From contig OX439136.1 of assembly GCA_949318235.1 (NCBI GenBank), positions 11,787,313 through 11,851,312 of the forward strand: DNA of 64,000 nt. The letters are read 5' to 3'. The translations under genes were made by a program, and so were the position numbers. Every line of letters begins with the position of its first letter. Within the stretch, counting starts at the first letter, position 1. Source of the DNA: Ecdyonurus torrentis (lineage: Eukaryota; Arthropoda; Insecta; Ephemeroptera; Heptageniidae). The notes below the pieces were generated by a model that did not search any database, was not told the DNA's origin, and was given only the letters and a program-made list of their open reading frames with translations. Positions 1 through 14,317 of this stretch are shown here, one piece after another.

Positions 1-2156
1 TAATTATTTCAAAACAAAATAATATAGTATTATTTTTGGTACCAGTGCTTCAAATATAGCATAAATTTATGTTGTCTTAACAATTTTAAATAAAACTGAC
101 ATTTATAAGGAAAGAGATCAGTATAATTGTGCTCAGGTCATCACAAAAATAATCATCAACTATGCCCTAATTTTTTCTTCTTTTTTTTACCAAAGGGAAA
201 CCGAAATATTACAAAATTCTGTATTATTACTGTGCAAAATTTGTATTACGTTAGTTTGAAATTTTAAGCCCATACGGTTCAATATAAATTTTGTTAATTG
301 ATTCGTCCTCATTTCTATGGTGACATAACCTGAAATTTTTATTACAATAATATGGTGACAAAACATGCCTAAAAATATCACATTCGATAGCAATAAATGC
401 TGAAAGTGTGGAGACCTTTAACCCATTCTCTAAATATTTAATTAAAATACCAGAGTGTCGTTTTTATGTTACAATTAGATTTTAAGATAAAAATGTTACA
501 CATTTTATTAGATCTTCATTTTTGTTTATTAATCTATATGATTTTTCCAGATTTTTAGAATCAATTTTATTATTTATTATGTACAGTATATAATTTTAAA
601 AATTGATATATTATATTGAACACACTATTAATTGATGATATGTTTGAAGGAAATTTTTATCACCTGTTGTCTCAAATGAAGGGTGAAAAAAACTTCCATT
701 GCTCCAAAAAAATAGAAAAAAATAAATAAATAATAATTGAATTAAAGAAAAATCTAGCTTGTTTAGTTTTTATTATTATTATTATTACTTTTTCTTTTTT
801 TTTTTTCATTTTTGATTTACACAGCCTACATCTCAGTAGTTTGTCCCCTCCTCATTTCTTTTCAATTTTACTACTTTTATTCAAACATATAAAATGATCA
901 TGTAATACTTAATAGATGAAAAATAATGTCAACAATCGTAAGAAAAAAATACATATAAACGTTCAAATCAGCACGTAATCATCGACGCTTACAAAATAGT
1001 CAACAAAATATATTTTGCGGTTATTGAAGATGTGCAAGACTCATAAAGTTAGCTAAGACAATTTTATAGAAATTGAAAATACTTAGAAATAGATTCTATA
1101 AGCACGGGATAAGAGAAGAAAAAAAAAGTTATGTAAGTTAACATTGTAACACACATAATTCATAACATTTATTATTTAATATTCTTACAAGTTTTATTAA
1201 GTGTCGAGTAAAAAAATAAATAAACGGCCTGTTTCCAGTTTGCAGCACTGCGCGTGTTCATTAAATCGGAAGCGGATATGAGAAAAAAATATTAAGTCGA
1301 ATGCTCGTACTTAGGTATTCTTTACTCATCAACAAATCATATTATAGTAGAACTAAAACAGTGTATGTTCTGTACTGTACTTTATTGATGAAAGTAGTGT
1401 TATAGTAAGCACCAAAATAAAATTTATAAAAAAACTATTAGATATCAGCGTTCGTAAATAAAAACAAACAAACAAATAAATACAAAAAGTAGTTCGCAAC
1501 TTCAAAATCCATACCGAATAATCCGAAAAATATTCATTTTACTGTAACAACTATATTGAATATATTACAAATGATAAATATACATGCTAATATAATTACC
1601 ATAAAAAACAATAAATTAAGTAATTTATGCTGCATTTATGTCATTATAGCATAAATAATACTTAATACTAAATTTGCTATCCAGCATAACATTTACGCCG
1701 TGTATCATAGCAACTGTAAAATATAGCATAATTATTATACCGTATTGGACAAATTGTGCTGAAAATGAGCTAGCATAATTATTACGTAGTTATTTTTATC
1801 CGTGCATAAAAACAAATAAATAATTACCAAATAGACACGAGAACGTGTTATTATTAACAATTAGTAATAAAACAGCTAAATTTCCCTATAATTAATAAAA
1901 AAAAAATTAAAAAAAAAAAAAAAACGTAATAAATTTGAACTCGTCTTCCGCATCGTAAATATAATAATAATAATAATAAAAATCTCATCCTCTGACAATT
2001 TTTTAACATAACACTTTGACGACGAAATTTAATGGTTTTAAATTATACTTTAATAAACATTAAGGTTCAAATTTATAATGTTTTTTAATACATTATAGAC
2101 CTTAGCAAGGTGAAAGTTGTATCTATAATAATATTTTCGTTAAGATTTTAAAATTG

Positions 2157-2160
<4 letters not shown>

Positions 2161-2227
<67 letters not shown>
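2161..2227. repeat. (AT)n microsatellite
   Basis: About 33 uninterrupted AT dinucleotides in AT-rich intergenic DNA. Confidence 0.98.
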
Positions 2228-2231
<4 letters not shown>

Positions 2232-3673
2232 TATTTGTATTACTATAATACTATATAGGAAATAAAATAAATACTAATAATAATACCAATAATACTTTAT
2301 TGGCCAGGGTTACACTGCGAAAATAAAAATCAAATATATAAATAGTCACGGAATAAATTAAATACGTTTTTAAATGAACCTAGGAAGTTCAGAATAAAGA
2401 AGACATTGAAACAATATAATTATTTTTTTCAATGAAAATAAATAAGTATAATCACATTAATGTTATAGATTCTATAACATTATCAGAAAGAGTTCAAATT
2501 TTAAGCTTTCGGCTAATTTTTTTTTTCCGTGTCATTGATGGAGCGTGTTAATGATTGTCAATCACAACAAGCGGATTGGAAAAATTATAGAGGAACCTCA
2601 AATTGTCTTTTTTAAATAGTTTTTTTCCCCTTCAAAAAGAAATTATTGTATTGTGGTGTGGTTGGAAGACTTGAAAAGATGAACACTGTGTATAGACACA
2701 CTTCTACGTTTTAAGATATTAAAATAATAATAATAATAATAAATAAATAAATGTACACAAAATACAAAAGTTGTTCTTTACCTCTAATCCCCCCCCCCCC
2801 AAAAAAAAATAATAATTAATAAACAAAGTATTATAAAGATTTTATTGCACTCTGAAGTTACTCAATTTTTATAACTATTATTATTAAAAACTATATTGAT
2901 GAGCAGTTAGCATAATATCTTGAAATGTATATTTTATTATCTATAATAGCTACACTCGTAAATTAAATTGGTATAGAATATATTTGTTATGTTGTCACAT
3001 ACATATTTACTGCATTAATTTGAGGCAATGTAATGCTTAAAATATGTATGTGATACATAAAAAAATGTATTCAATAGATTATTTTTTTAGAGAGTATAAT
3101 ATTATACTAAAGGCTGCAGAATAAGAAGACAAGGCTCTCTTAAAAGAGCTTATATTATTTTAATGATAAATATAATATTGATTGTATTTATTTCCACCGT
3201 GTAATAGAAGTTTGACAGAAAATATAGAGCGTTTAGAATCGATTTTCACGCACCAGGCATGTTATGAACAATTATTTTCATCATTATTAAAACGTTTGAA
3301 CACTTTCACACTATTATTTGAAAATTGTAAATTATGTATATTATATTATTATTATTTTGCACTTTGTGTTACATTTTTTTTTTTTTTTAATTTTTTTAAT
3401 TCATTCATTTTATTGTGAAATATACATTAAAATACTAGTAAGTTTAGTTTTATCATATAACCAAAATTATAAATAAATTTTAAACTCATTCATAAACTCA
3501 TTTTTTATTCCTTCTTCTAAGATTTGTCTAACATCTAGAAATGCATAAACTATATATAAGCATTCAAGTCACATTTAAAGAGCGAAAGTCTAATTTTTAG
3601 ATATAATTTTTATTCCATTTTCTTTTATAAAACGCAACGTTTATTTAAAAATTTCAAGAATCTCTCTGCACTG

Positions 3674-3797
3674 TACAGCTCTGGCCAAAAGTTTCAGAAT
3701 GATTTGTATAGGCAACCTGCAACCATCCCATGTTATCTTTATTAGAAAACGCTGCGGCCGCCCCTGCTCCTTTCTTAAACTTTTGGCCAGAGCTGTA
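3674..3797. mobile_element. Tc1/mariner-like MITE, family F1 copy 1
   Basis: Terminal inverted repeats TACAGCTCTGGCCAAAAG, beginning and ending with TA, as for TA-targeting Tc1/mariner-type elements. The centre contains GCTGCGGCCGCC. Other copies are at 33657-33764 and 46064-46180. Confidence 0.85.
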
Positions 3798-6700
3798 CAC
3801 ATGTATATTAATATAAGAAATTATAAGAAATAATACATTTTATTGACCCGGGCAGTTCATAGAAACATTAATACTATCTATTAACTATATTCATTATTCA
3901 TCTATAATATTTCATTTATTATTTTGTTTGTTAAAGATTTGCATTATTGGATCTCTATTACGTTGTAATCTTCAATCAATAAATATTTATTTATATTTAA
4001 ACTGATTTTAATGTATATTATTACTAAATTGTATTGTTAGGCTAATGTGTTGTATATTGCTTAAACCTTACCGTCATTACAAGCAAACCGTTTTGTTGTA
4101 TCGTATTTGCAAACACAGAAAAACAATAACAAAATTTTAAACTACAATAAAAATGAGATATGAAACAGGTACCTTAGTATGAGACATAATTGGCGTCAGT
4201 TTTATTTCTTCAAAAGTAACAAATCAATTGTTAATCCAAAATTACTAATTAGTGTCTGATTCTAAATTTTATAAAAGCATTAATAAGTATTAACTGTTAA
4301 CGAAATATTTAAATTTATTTGTTTATCTATAAAGGTGTTTTCACTCATTTAGTTTTTGTTTTATTTTTTGCGTAACAATTAATTTGCATAACAAAATTCG
4401 GCCCATTAAAATACATTGGTTAAATTTTTATTATGCAAATTGTTATGAGAAAAAAAAATCAGAATGTGTGAAAACATCTTATCTGCCCCCCCCCCCCCCC
4501 CTCTCTCTATCTTTTACGCACTTAATTCATTCATAATAGTACGCCACTCCATTAGAGCTCATAACTCTCATAAGTGTATTTTAATTAACGAGAAATGTGA
4601 AACAAAATAAATTTAAAATATACTAAATAAGAATAAATTATTTGATTACCACCTTTCATTTTATTTTGATCATATTTAATTAAAACCAAATTACAAGTTT
4701 CAAATTACCATTATTTTAAAATTAAAAAAAAAAAAATTAAATATAATATTTGGTCAATGTTATTTTAAATCATAACACAATACCATTATATATGCTAAGA
4801 TATAAAAGTTGTAGTTTGTACTTATACAATTTACTTGAAATCAACTTAATGCAATACAGCAAAATCACTAATGCTTTATAGAAATAAAGATGCTTTATAA
4901 TGTTTTGTAATATATTGGCAATATTGTTATACCGATATACCGTGAATAAAGTTAACGTGAAAAATTGATGACCTATAATTTTAATATGTTGTTTCGTACC
5001 AGGTTGCATCCGCACTAAAAATTATTACAAAATCAATATCTGTGCTTAAAATGTTCTCATCAGGTTGTTTGGTAGTATTAGCACCTCTTTGAAAGTAATA
5101 AAATAATAATTCACTTTTTATTTCTTTATTTCTTTATTTCTTTATTTATTTTTTTAATACGTTACTATTGTACAAAAATAATTGTTTAATTTCAGTTACT
5201 TCTATTGTCCAATATTTTTCTAATCAAGAGGAACATTGATTACAACTTCTTTGGGCTATAATTATTTGTTTCCCACAGTTAGGACAGAGTATAGAATTAC
5301 GCAAGGTCAAAAATATTAGCAAAATATTCCAAATTAATAAAGAAACATTTAAAAGTCTGGGAAATCAGTATTTTCCTTCCTCCATTATAATTAATATGCT
5401 GCAAAATAAAATCTGTCAAAAATGCGATAAATATTCACATTTCTATTAATAAAGGTCCTAATTTTGTTATTTTCATCGAGCTGTAGATTTAAAATGTTGT
5501 TATAGATATATTCAATTGACCTGTTTACGCAATATAGTAAGTTTTGCAGGAGTGTTTGAAAAACAAGGAAGATAAAGTCGAAGAAAGTAATAAGATAATT
5601 AAAAATCATAAAAAAACTAGTTTGTTTACCTACATATGGTAATATTATAATATTTCCGATCAATTATTCATAATTTATGAATAGGAAAGGAATAAAATAT
5701 GGGTGCAAAATATGAATTATTTAAGAAAACCATTTCTCTGGTTATAAATTTTCTTTCACTCTCTCTTTTCAACACTTCTTATAAATTAACTATACTATAA
5801 AGCGAAAGTGTAGTGTAAAATACAAGTAAGAAAATGCTTGTAAAGGGAAATAATAAAGCTAAAATATTATTATTATTATTATAAAAATCCAACAATTCAA
5901 AATAAAATTTGATGTATCGCATAAAAATTAAATAATTGATTTAAAAAAAAAAGTAATAATTTTAATTATATACTGTAAACATTGGGTATGTAAATTGTAA
6001 GTTCTTCATTAAAAAACGATGAAGTAAACATAAAATCTAAGTAATACAAAAACCTTGTGGGAAAAAAAAAATGTCGTAGAATTTACTTTTTTTGTTAAAA
6101 AATGTACATTGTAATTATACGTTTAAAAAAAAAATATTTACATTTTTACCATTTAAATAAATTATTATATCACGTAACGTACAGATAGTAAAATGTAAAT
6201 ATAATACACATTCTCTTTATAAAGCGTATAACAGAAACAAGATTTTAAATTTATCAACTGTACATTTAATAGAATATTTAAATAGCATGACTTCATATTA
6301 TCGAAATTCATCAGTAATGATTTATTACTTGAGTTAAGATTGAAGTTACAAAGATAAATGACCTAACAATTGACGAGGTTACCGTACAAGTACTTATGAC
6401 GATTGTAACTTCAAGAAAAAAAAATATGTAAAGATAGTAAAAATTAGGTAAAGGATTTTAATGCCCGAGGTCAAGGTTTTATAAAAATTGTATTGTATAA
6501 CATCATTTTAATAAATACCGTTGCGAATTATGTATTAAAAATTATTTTATATCGATCATATATCAATTTATTATTAAAAAAATTACATTACTTTTTTTTA
6601 ATGATACTGATTAGTGATTACGTGATTAGTGATTAGCTAAAACGTGCTTATTAATAATATTAACCATAATCATTGTTATTATGCCACATTTTTATAAGTT

Positions 6701-8419
6701 CATTGCTTTAAACTGTTGAAATCAATTTGCAAAGGTGTTATCTATACACTTTTTTTTTTTTTTTTTTTTTTTATATAATTGAAATTTTATAAAGATTATT
6801 ATTATAATATTAACATATTAACATACAAGGTGGACTATATTAAATTTGGAAGAAAAATGAATACACATACATAAATAAATGTAAATTTGATTACTTTTTT
6901 TTTTTTTTTTTTTTTTTTACTGTTATACTATAATTAATGAAAAAAATACATATTATATTTTATATATATTTTTTAGAGCTTTTAGAGTAATTTTTCATAT
7001 TTTTGAGAACAATTGTGATATTTTTGTACATCCTACCGATTTATGGTAGAACTACCATTATGTTAATTATGCTGTATATTATGTATTGGCAAGTGATTAT
7101 TGTAGCTCCTTATTACCTTCAAATAATAATAATAATGTTTGAGTGCTCACAAAAATTGCGGAGAAAACAAAATCTTACTCTAACAGACAATGTAACACCA
7201 ATTATTAAATATTATTATTTTAGGAGCGCAAGTATTTTATGGAACTTTTGGTGAGTACCGAATTAAAATCTAAATCTTGCAATACATTAAGCTTATGGAA
7301 AAATTGTAAATATGTCAATATTGCTATATAGATTACACAGGCCAAGATATAGAACGGGTGCGGTGGGTGGCAAAGCATGCATTGAAATGTTGGCATTTAC
7401 GCCCATAGTTGGCAAGTTTTTCACTTCCTTCGGGTACATATTACACAGCAGCTACGTACTGCAAAAAAGTTCCGAACTATATACATATATTATAACTTGT
7501 AAGCCAAATGTAAGGAACATTTATTTACTATCAGTACAATTTAAATAAAATAAATTAAAAAAAAAATAAACTTCTAAAAATTTTTCTTACTACTTTTAAC
7601 TACCTCCCAAGGTATTTATTTATTTGTTATTATGAAATACATTATATTTTTTTAATACCCTAAAATAACCTTAAAAATTGCATTACGTGTATTTAATTGC
7701 ATTTCCTTTCTCTAAATTACTACAGTTATGATAATTATGTCATACACACAATATTATATAATTAAATGACATAAAAATCAACCACTCGAAAATACAACAT
7801 ATATTTTTTTTGAATTGGAAAGTAATTGTTTTGCATAAAAAAAATTGTATATTTCAATGCTTATGCAAATATAAAGCGACCTTAAACCTGTAAACTCAAC
7901 ACTTACAAAAAAAAAAAAAAAAAAAAAAAAATGTCACTTTGGATTCAAGGGCGAATAACGAGTTTCGAATACAATGGTAAGATATTTATATTTAACTTGT
8001 CTATCTCGTACATTGTTTTTTTGGTTCAATTGATATGGTGACTAAAAAAAAAATAAAATTCTTTCTTTCCAATGACAAAACATTAATTTGTCAAAGTAAT
8101 TCGCTATTCAGAATTCCGCACTTTTTTTAACGAGTACGTTGATCGCATTGACTTTCTACGTTAAAGTTTTACCGCATTGAATGACAGCAATATTTATTTG
8201 AATTTTGTTACTACATCTTCATTGCAGTGATATCTTAGTTGATAATAATATTACCATAATTAGAGTTCGTACTGTAAAATTAAATTAACGCTAGTTCAAA
8301 TTTCCTTAATCATGGTGATAGAAAGTTTTTTTTTTCTTCAGTAGAGCTCAATTTTCAGTAGTTGTAACAACTTGCGCTCACCTTATTTAAAAAAAAAGAA
8401 AAAAAAAGAAGATATTTCA

Positions 8420-8520
8420 CATATATAAGGTGTACGCGCATGACGTCATACTGAATGCGCTTCGACGCCATACTGGAGCAATGAATAATATTGCTCAGCA
8501 GACGATAAAAGTTATTTTTG
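8420..8520 (-). repeat. Interspersed repeat F10, partial copy with TGACGTCA
   Basis: CATGACGTCATACTGAATGC followed by GCCATACTGGAGCAATGAAT and ATTGCTCAGCA. The same string occurs inverted in 9895-10190 and 32103-32392. Confidence 0.7.
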
Positions 8521-9347
8521 GCCTTTTTTTTTTTTTTTTTTTTTTTGAAAATAGCGTTATTTTTTGTTGTTATTATTTGTCTTATACTTGAAAAACATCC
8601 AGCATCAATGCTCTAAAAACTATTGCTACGTAATTTTTAACTGACAAAATGTGTAATTTTTCAATTACAAGCCCGTGCTCACATATGAAGTAGATTTTTA
8701 TATTAGTGCAACTATATATATTATACTCTACGTTTTGTGTGCTTAAAAAGGATTGCAGATCCATAAATTCATGGTACAAAGTTTTCAAGTTTACAAATTA
8801 TTGAGAACTAATTAATTTTTAACTTTGCATGAATTTTATTTATAAATATTAATTTAAATACAAATACATATTTGCATATAATTATATTATTATTTATTTA
8901 TTAAAAAAATTGTGGTTCTTATTTTATATTAAAAGATTTTTTATAGAATATTAAAAATAATGTAAAATGAAGCCAAATACAAACATTGTAACGAATTTTA
9001 TTCACTATTCTTGAAAACCAAATAAATACGATGGCCAAAAATTCTTAGTGCTTGTTCTGTCAACAAAATGTAACATACAAAGTTCAAGTTCAACCACTGA
9101 TTAACATTAATTAATATATTTAATGGCATCTTACTATAAAATTATACGTAAGAATTTTTATCTTTGCTTTCATTCATTCACCTTGAATCAAAACTAGTTT
9201 TTTTTTTGTAGAAATTTCGCAAATTCTATAAGATATAAATTACTTAAGAGAAAGAAAAGGTAAAGATAAAAAAAATAAGGGAAATAAATATCGATAATCC
9301 CCAGATAAAATAAATAAAAGCTATCTGTCCTTGTTGTAGGTTAATAG

Positions 9348-9379
<32 letters not shown>

Positions 9380-9481
9380 GAAATAACGCTTTTAGTTTGC
9401 AAGCATAGAAATCACCAAATCAAATAATCGTATTGACTAACGCCACACTCTTCTGCATTAAAATACCATCCATCCCTTAAA

Positions 9482-9875
9482 GCCCTTGTCAACTTACTTT
9501 TTTATCATTTAGAATACTAGATTGATAATTACCATAACTTATGATCCATGAATTAGACACCAACACGTTGATTTTGTATTTATTGTTAATTGTTATTTAT
9601 TTTCTTTTTGACTGTTATATCACGTATCTGACGTCACAATGTACCTATAAGGTTGTGATAGGGGTAAAGAACTTGAGGGAGGGGCTTAAATTTGTCACGT
9701 GACCAGAGCGGTGACTGTGATTAGCGGCGGTACAATGTGACGTCAGATACGTGATATAACCGCAAAAAGGAAAATAAATGCAAAATCAACGTGTTGGTGT
9801 CTAATTCATGGATATTAAGGTATGGTAATTATCAGTCTAGTATTCTAAATGATAAAAAAGTAAGCTGACAAGGGC
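9482..9875. mobile_element. Foldback/TIR element, 394 bp
   Basis: GCCCTTGTCAACTTAC at left returns as GTAAGCTGACAAGGGC at right. Arms of about 165 bases match with small indels. Each arm carries TCTGACGTCAC next to TATCACGTA, and the loop includes TCACGTGACC. Confidence 0.85.
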
Positions 9876-9894
9876 ACTAACTGCTACTGTAATG

Positions 9895-10190
9895 TAGCAC
9901 GGTGGTTTCATTTTCATAATAGTCAATGCCACATGTGAACATTCAATAACATGGGCTGGTATAGGAAAATGATTCCTTTTGTAGTCCAAAATTATTTCGC
10001 AATATTTTTGAGAGTATTGTTGCTGTAACAGGTTAAATTAGGTTTTCAAGTATGCTAGAAAAATGATATTGAAAAAAAAAAAAATCGTTTTCGAAAGAAA
10101 ATAGCCAAAAAAACACGTTTTTTTTTTTTAGTAATGTTATTCGGGCGTCGAAGTGCATTCAGTATGACGTCATGCGCTAAACATAATATA
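9895..10190 (+). repeat. Interspersed repeat F10, longer copy
   Basis: Shared landmarks CAATATTTTTGAGAGTATTG, GCTGTAA and a right end CAGTATGACGTCATGCGC; related to 32103-32392. Confidence 0.7.
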
Positions 10191-11202
10191 GATGAACACA
10201 ACATTAATTCAGTTGAATTTCTTAAATTATTACTTTCCTAAGAGCTTAAAACACGTAAAAGTGTGTCTCTAGTATTCCTAAATTACTGATTTAAATATTT
10301 TTGGACTCGATGAAGTAGTTTTCTTAAAATATTCTAAAAACATGGTTCTGCGATGCTATAGGATAGAAAATAAGGACACTCTACGTTTCTCCCTCCGCAC
10401 CTCACCGATAATATCTATTCAATTCTCTATTATCTCTATTATCTATTCTCTATTCAAAGACGATACATATATATTTTTTTATTATTATTATTTTTTTTTT
10501 GAACATACAATTATACAAAATCCAACCAATGATCATACTTATGTATACTTTGCAGTTTTGTATAAACAGAAGTTTTGTTTTCCTTCTTCTTCTTTTTTTT
10601 TTTTTTTTTTTACTTACGATTATTATTTTATTGTTTTTTAACTTTTTCATCATACTACAAATTTAAAATAATGTCTGTTGCAAAGATGATGTTAAGTTTT
10701 ATTGAAAGTATTTTATAATCCATACATAAAATTTAATAACAAAATATTTTTAATTAAGACATCATATTGCTTTGCGAAATTGGCATTTTTAATTTTAAAC
10801 ACTAAAACATTTAATTACCTATCTAATTTCTAATAAAATTTAAAGTTTTAAAAAGTTTAAAATTTCATAAAAATTGAAGATCGCGTCATCAAATTACGTA
10901 AATGGTTATTTGTGATTTACACATATAGTTAGCAAATATCTGAAAATTGAACTAATGAGGTAAAATATGACAAGTTATGAAACAAGTAGCATTGAACATT
11001 GATCAAATGAAAGAAAAAATATTTAGTTACAAAATATGCAAATAATATTAAATGTTATTCACCACAAACAAGCTGTTGTTTTGACTTCAAAATGCTAAAA
11101 TCTTTAATTTGAGCAAAGTATACTTTTCAAATTATCTGCACCAAAGCCACTTATATATACCTTTATTTAATTAGATAAGTACGTATAATGTACTTAACCC
11201 CC

Positions 11203-11310
11203 GTAAGCTGCAACGCTAACTAACTAGTTAAACCGTAGTTAAGTTGTTATTTTGATTGTTGCAACAATTAAAAAAAGATAACTAAGGTTTAACTAGAGGT
11301 TGCAGCTTAC
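11203..11310. mobile_element. Foldback element, 108 bp
   Basis: GTAAGCTGCAAC...TAACTAGTTAAAC on the left is mirrored by GTTTAACTAGAGGTTGCAGCTTAC-like bases on the right. Confidence 0.75.
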
Positions 11311-11559
11311 AGCCCTTTTAGTTTTATATGTATACATAGTATAATGCACACTTACTTTTTTTTTTAATATGAATATATTATATAATACGTATATTTAAAA
11401 AGAACCCTATTCATTCCTAAAATAATGATGTGGCAATTAAAAAAAAAACATTGCAGCGTTAATCTGATAAAATATTCTTGTTAAAAACTACAAAAATCTA
11501 TTTTAAATTATTTCTTTTAAGGCGGGAAATCAGGTACTGCGGGATTTGACTAAAAAATT

Positions 11560-11850
11560 GTAAAGAGAGAAAAATCTGAAATTTTGCACAGTGATACATT
11601 AGGATAAAGTATCTTCAAAAATGTAAAAAAATTGAGGGGTCACCATGCTAGATTTTAATTTATGATTTTTTGAAGTTTTAGTCCCACAAGAGCCCATGTT
11701 AATTTCAATAATTATTTTCTCTCTTATCTGATGGTCAAGGGTTTTGAAAATTTTACTATAGGTAGCTGTTACTATTAACTTTCAAATGGCATTATAAAGT
11801 CTGGACGTTTTCTTTTTAAATTTTGAGATACAAGCCATCTGAATACAACC
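11560..11850 (+). repeat. Interspersed repeat F12, copy 1
   Basis: Landmarks GAGGGGTCACCATGC, ATGATTTTTTGAAGTTTTA and CCCATGTTAATTTCAATAAT match, in the opposite orientation, 52738-53072. Confidence 0.65.
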
Positions 11851-12678
11851 CTTAAAGTTTTATTAAACTATTGTTAATTCAAAATTCGATAACAAAAATA
11901 TTAAAGCCGAGTTCACAGCTACTATAAATAAACACTTACGGCAGTTTACTTACGTAAGTAAATTCTCCTTCGGTTCCTTTCAAGTTTTCTAGGTTCTCCG
12001 TCCAAAGTTGTTGTTATGGCTTATAATAGAAATAGTTTTACTTGTTACAAAGAAAGAAAAAGTGGAATACAACTTTATTTATATGCGCAAAATTAATTAT
12101 ATTTTTGATATTATTTTTTAAATTAATATCTGTCCTTAATATTATATTATTTTCAAATTGCATCTCTTACAATGTTTATGAACCTTCAGAAATATGGCAT
12201 TGATTATGATACCATTGTTACCATTACAGAGGTCAATGTGACAGGTGGTGGACATCATATGAAGCAATGAATTCTGCGTTAGTACCGTTCACTAAGATTC
12301 AGATTATATTATTGAAGCTTTGTCAAAGAAATAATCATTGCCAATACAAGGAGAGAGGTTACTTCAACCGGAGACACCCCCTTTACTTAGATTCTAATAG
12401 AAGTTATATTATATAGGAATAAAACTTAACACATATCAATTTCAATATTACATTGTTAATCAGTAAAACTTTGGTGTTTATCTGGGGGAATTTGTTTGAG
12501 AAAAAGGAGTGCATCTCTTTCTACAGGATGCTGTAATCATCCGATTCAATTTCAATATATTTATTTAAATAAAAAATCAGCTTTAATAAAATGTTTCTGT
12601 ATATATTTTACCTAAATAATCCATAATAGAAATAATTGTGGTTAGTGCGTTTTTCATCAGCTCTATCTATTTATCTAG

Positions 12679-12709
<31 letters not shown>

Positions 12710-13452
12710 GTGCCTCAATATCCCACATTCCGAGTCCCAGTTTTTCATAATATAATTCTAAGAAAAAAAATAATAAATAAGGGAAAATATATTATTGTAT
12801 AAATACAAAAATATATAAAAATGCTACACAAATTTAAACTAAAAAATATATAATAAAAAAAAAAAAACATCTTAAGACGATCCAGGAAGCACAAAGTTGT
12901 ATAAAATATCGGTCAGCGCAATGAGCCCAAGTAATATGCAATGCAGCAGACTCAATGTAAGTGCAATACGGTGCATACATACATAGTTGTTATATTATTC
13001 AACATGACCGGTTTCAATAATATTATAAAACTTGCTCTTTTCATGGTCATCTCTTTTAAACACATACAGCAAGCATACTATTACATCACAAATAATTAAA
13101 CAACATAATTTTATTCAATTGCTTCAGTTGTATGGAAAGTTGCTTATTATATAAGAACAACTTGTTCTATTGCATTTCCGCATCGTTACCTAACTTCACA
13201 TATGACATGTGTCGATCAAAATTTGAGCAATTCACATGCATTTTTATAAAATTATGTGCTCTTTTTTTTTAATGTATGTTAAGCACACGCAAAAAAAAAA
13301 AAAAAAAAAAAATGAAAGCATGATTTAAAAAATTAAAAAATGTTTGCCTGTGCGTTTCAACTTTTTGACTTTGCATGGTGCAGTAGTATGTCTCAATAAA
13401 CGTTAAAACAGGTACCAGGACGTTAAAAGGTTTAACGCATGCAGTACTGTGC

Positions 13453-13485
<33 letters not shown>

Positions 13486-14257
13486 GTATGATTTAAAATC
13501 CCAAATTGAAATAAAAGATATTTTTTATTAATATTATAATTGCTAATTCTTCTGGAAGATACGATTTTATATACATAGGTTTAAGTATTAAATCATTATA
13601 TATAAGTATAGAAAATACATGATAAAATTTATAAAAGTAATTATTATTTATTTTATGCTGCAATGTAAAAAAAAAACAAGTTGTTAAAAAGAGAGTCTGA
13701 TCGTCGTGTGTTTAAAAAATAATAATAATAAAAAAATAAAAAAAACACACAAAATTTTTTAACTTAATTTTCGAAACCAAATTTGTTGTCGTAGAAACTG
13801 TCTTATATTGGTATGGACATAGTAAAAATAAATAAATAATAATATCATATTAAACTCTATTATTTGTCTTTTAAATATCTTTTACTCCGAACAGTTGCAA
13901 TGAAAATATTCAGAACCAGTAGACGATAATGTTTTGTAAGATTTTATTTCTTCTCTCTAAATTGTTATTTTAATTATTTTAAACAAATTTTCGTATGTAC
14001 ACGCTCAATTTACATGTAGCTGGGCAACTTTAATTTTCATTAAATGTAGTTTTTATAAATTTTTAAAATTTTAATTACCAAGTAAAACGTAAAATCAACT
14101 AACATAATTCCAACCATCCAAGTTCCTTTAATGAATTTCATCTATTCTAAATGATTTGATACGTTCAATATTGCCAAATTATTTATATATTAATTTTTAA
14201 AAATCTTTATAATAAAAATTATAAAACTTATTAATAATTTATAATATAAAAATATTA

Positions 14258-14317
14258 TCAAATTCAAATTCAAAATTCAAATTCAAAATTCAAATTCAAA
14301 ATTCAAATTCAAAATTC
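14258..14317. repeat. Minisatellite of CAAATTCAAAATT units
   Basis: Alternating CAAATTC and AAAATTC blocks repeat four to five times. Confidence 0.85.
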
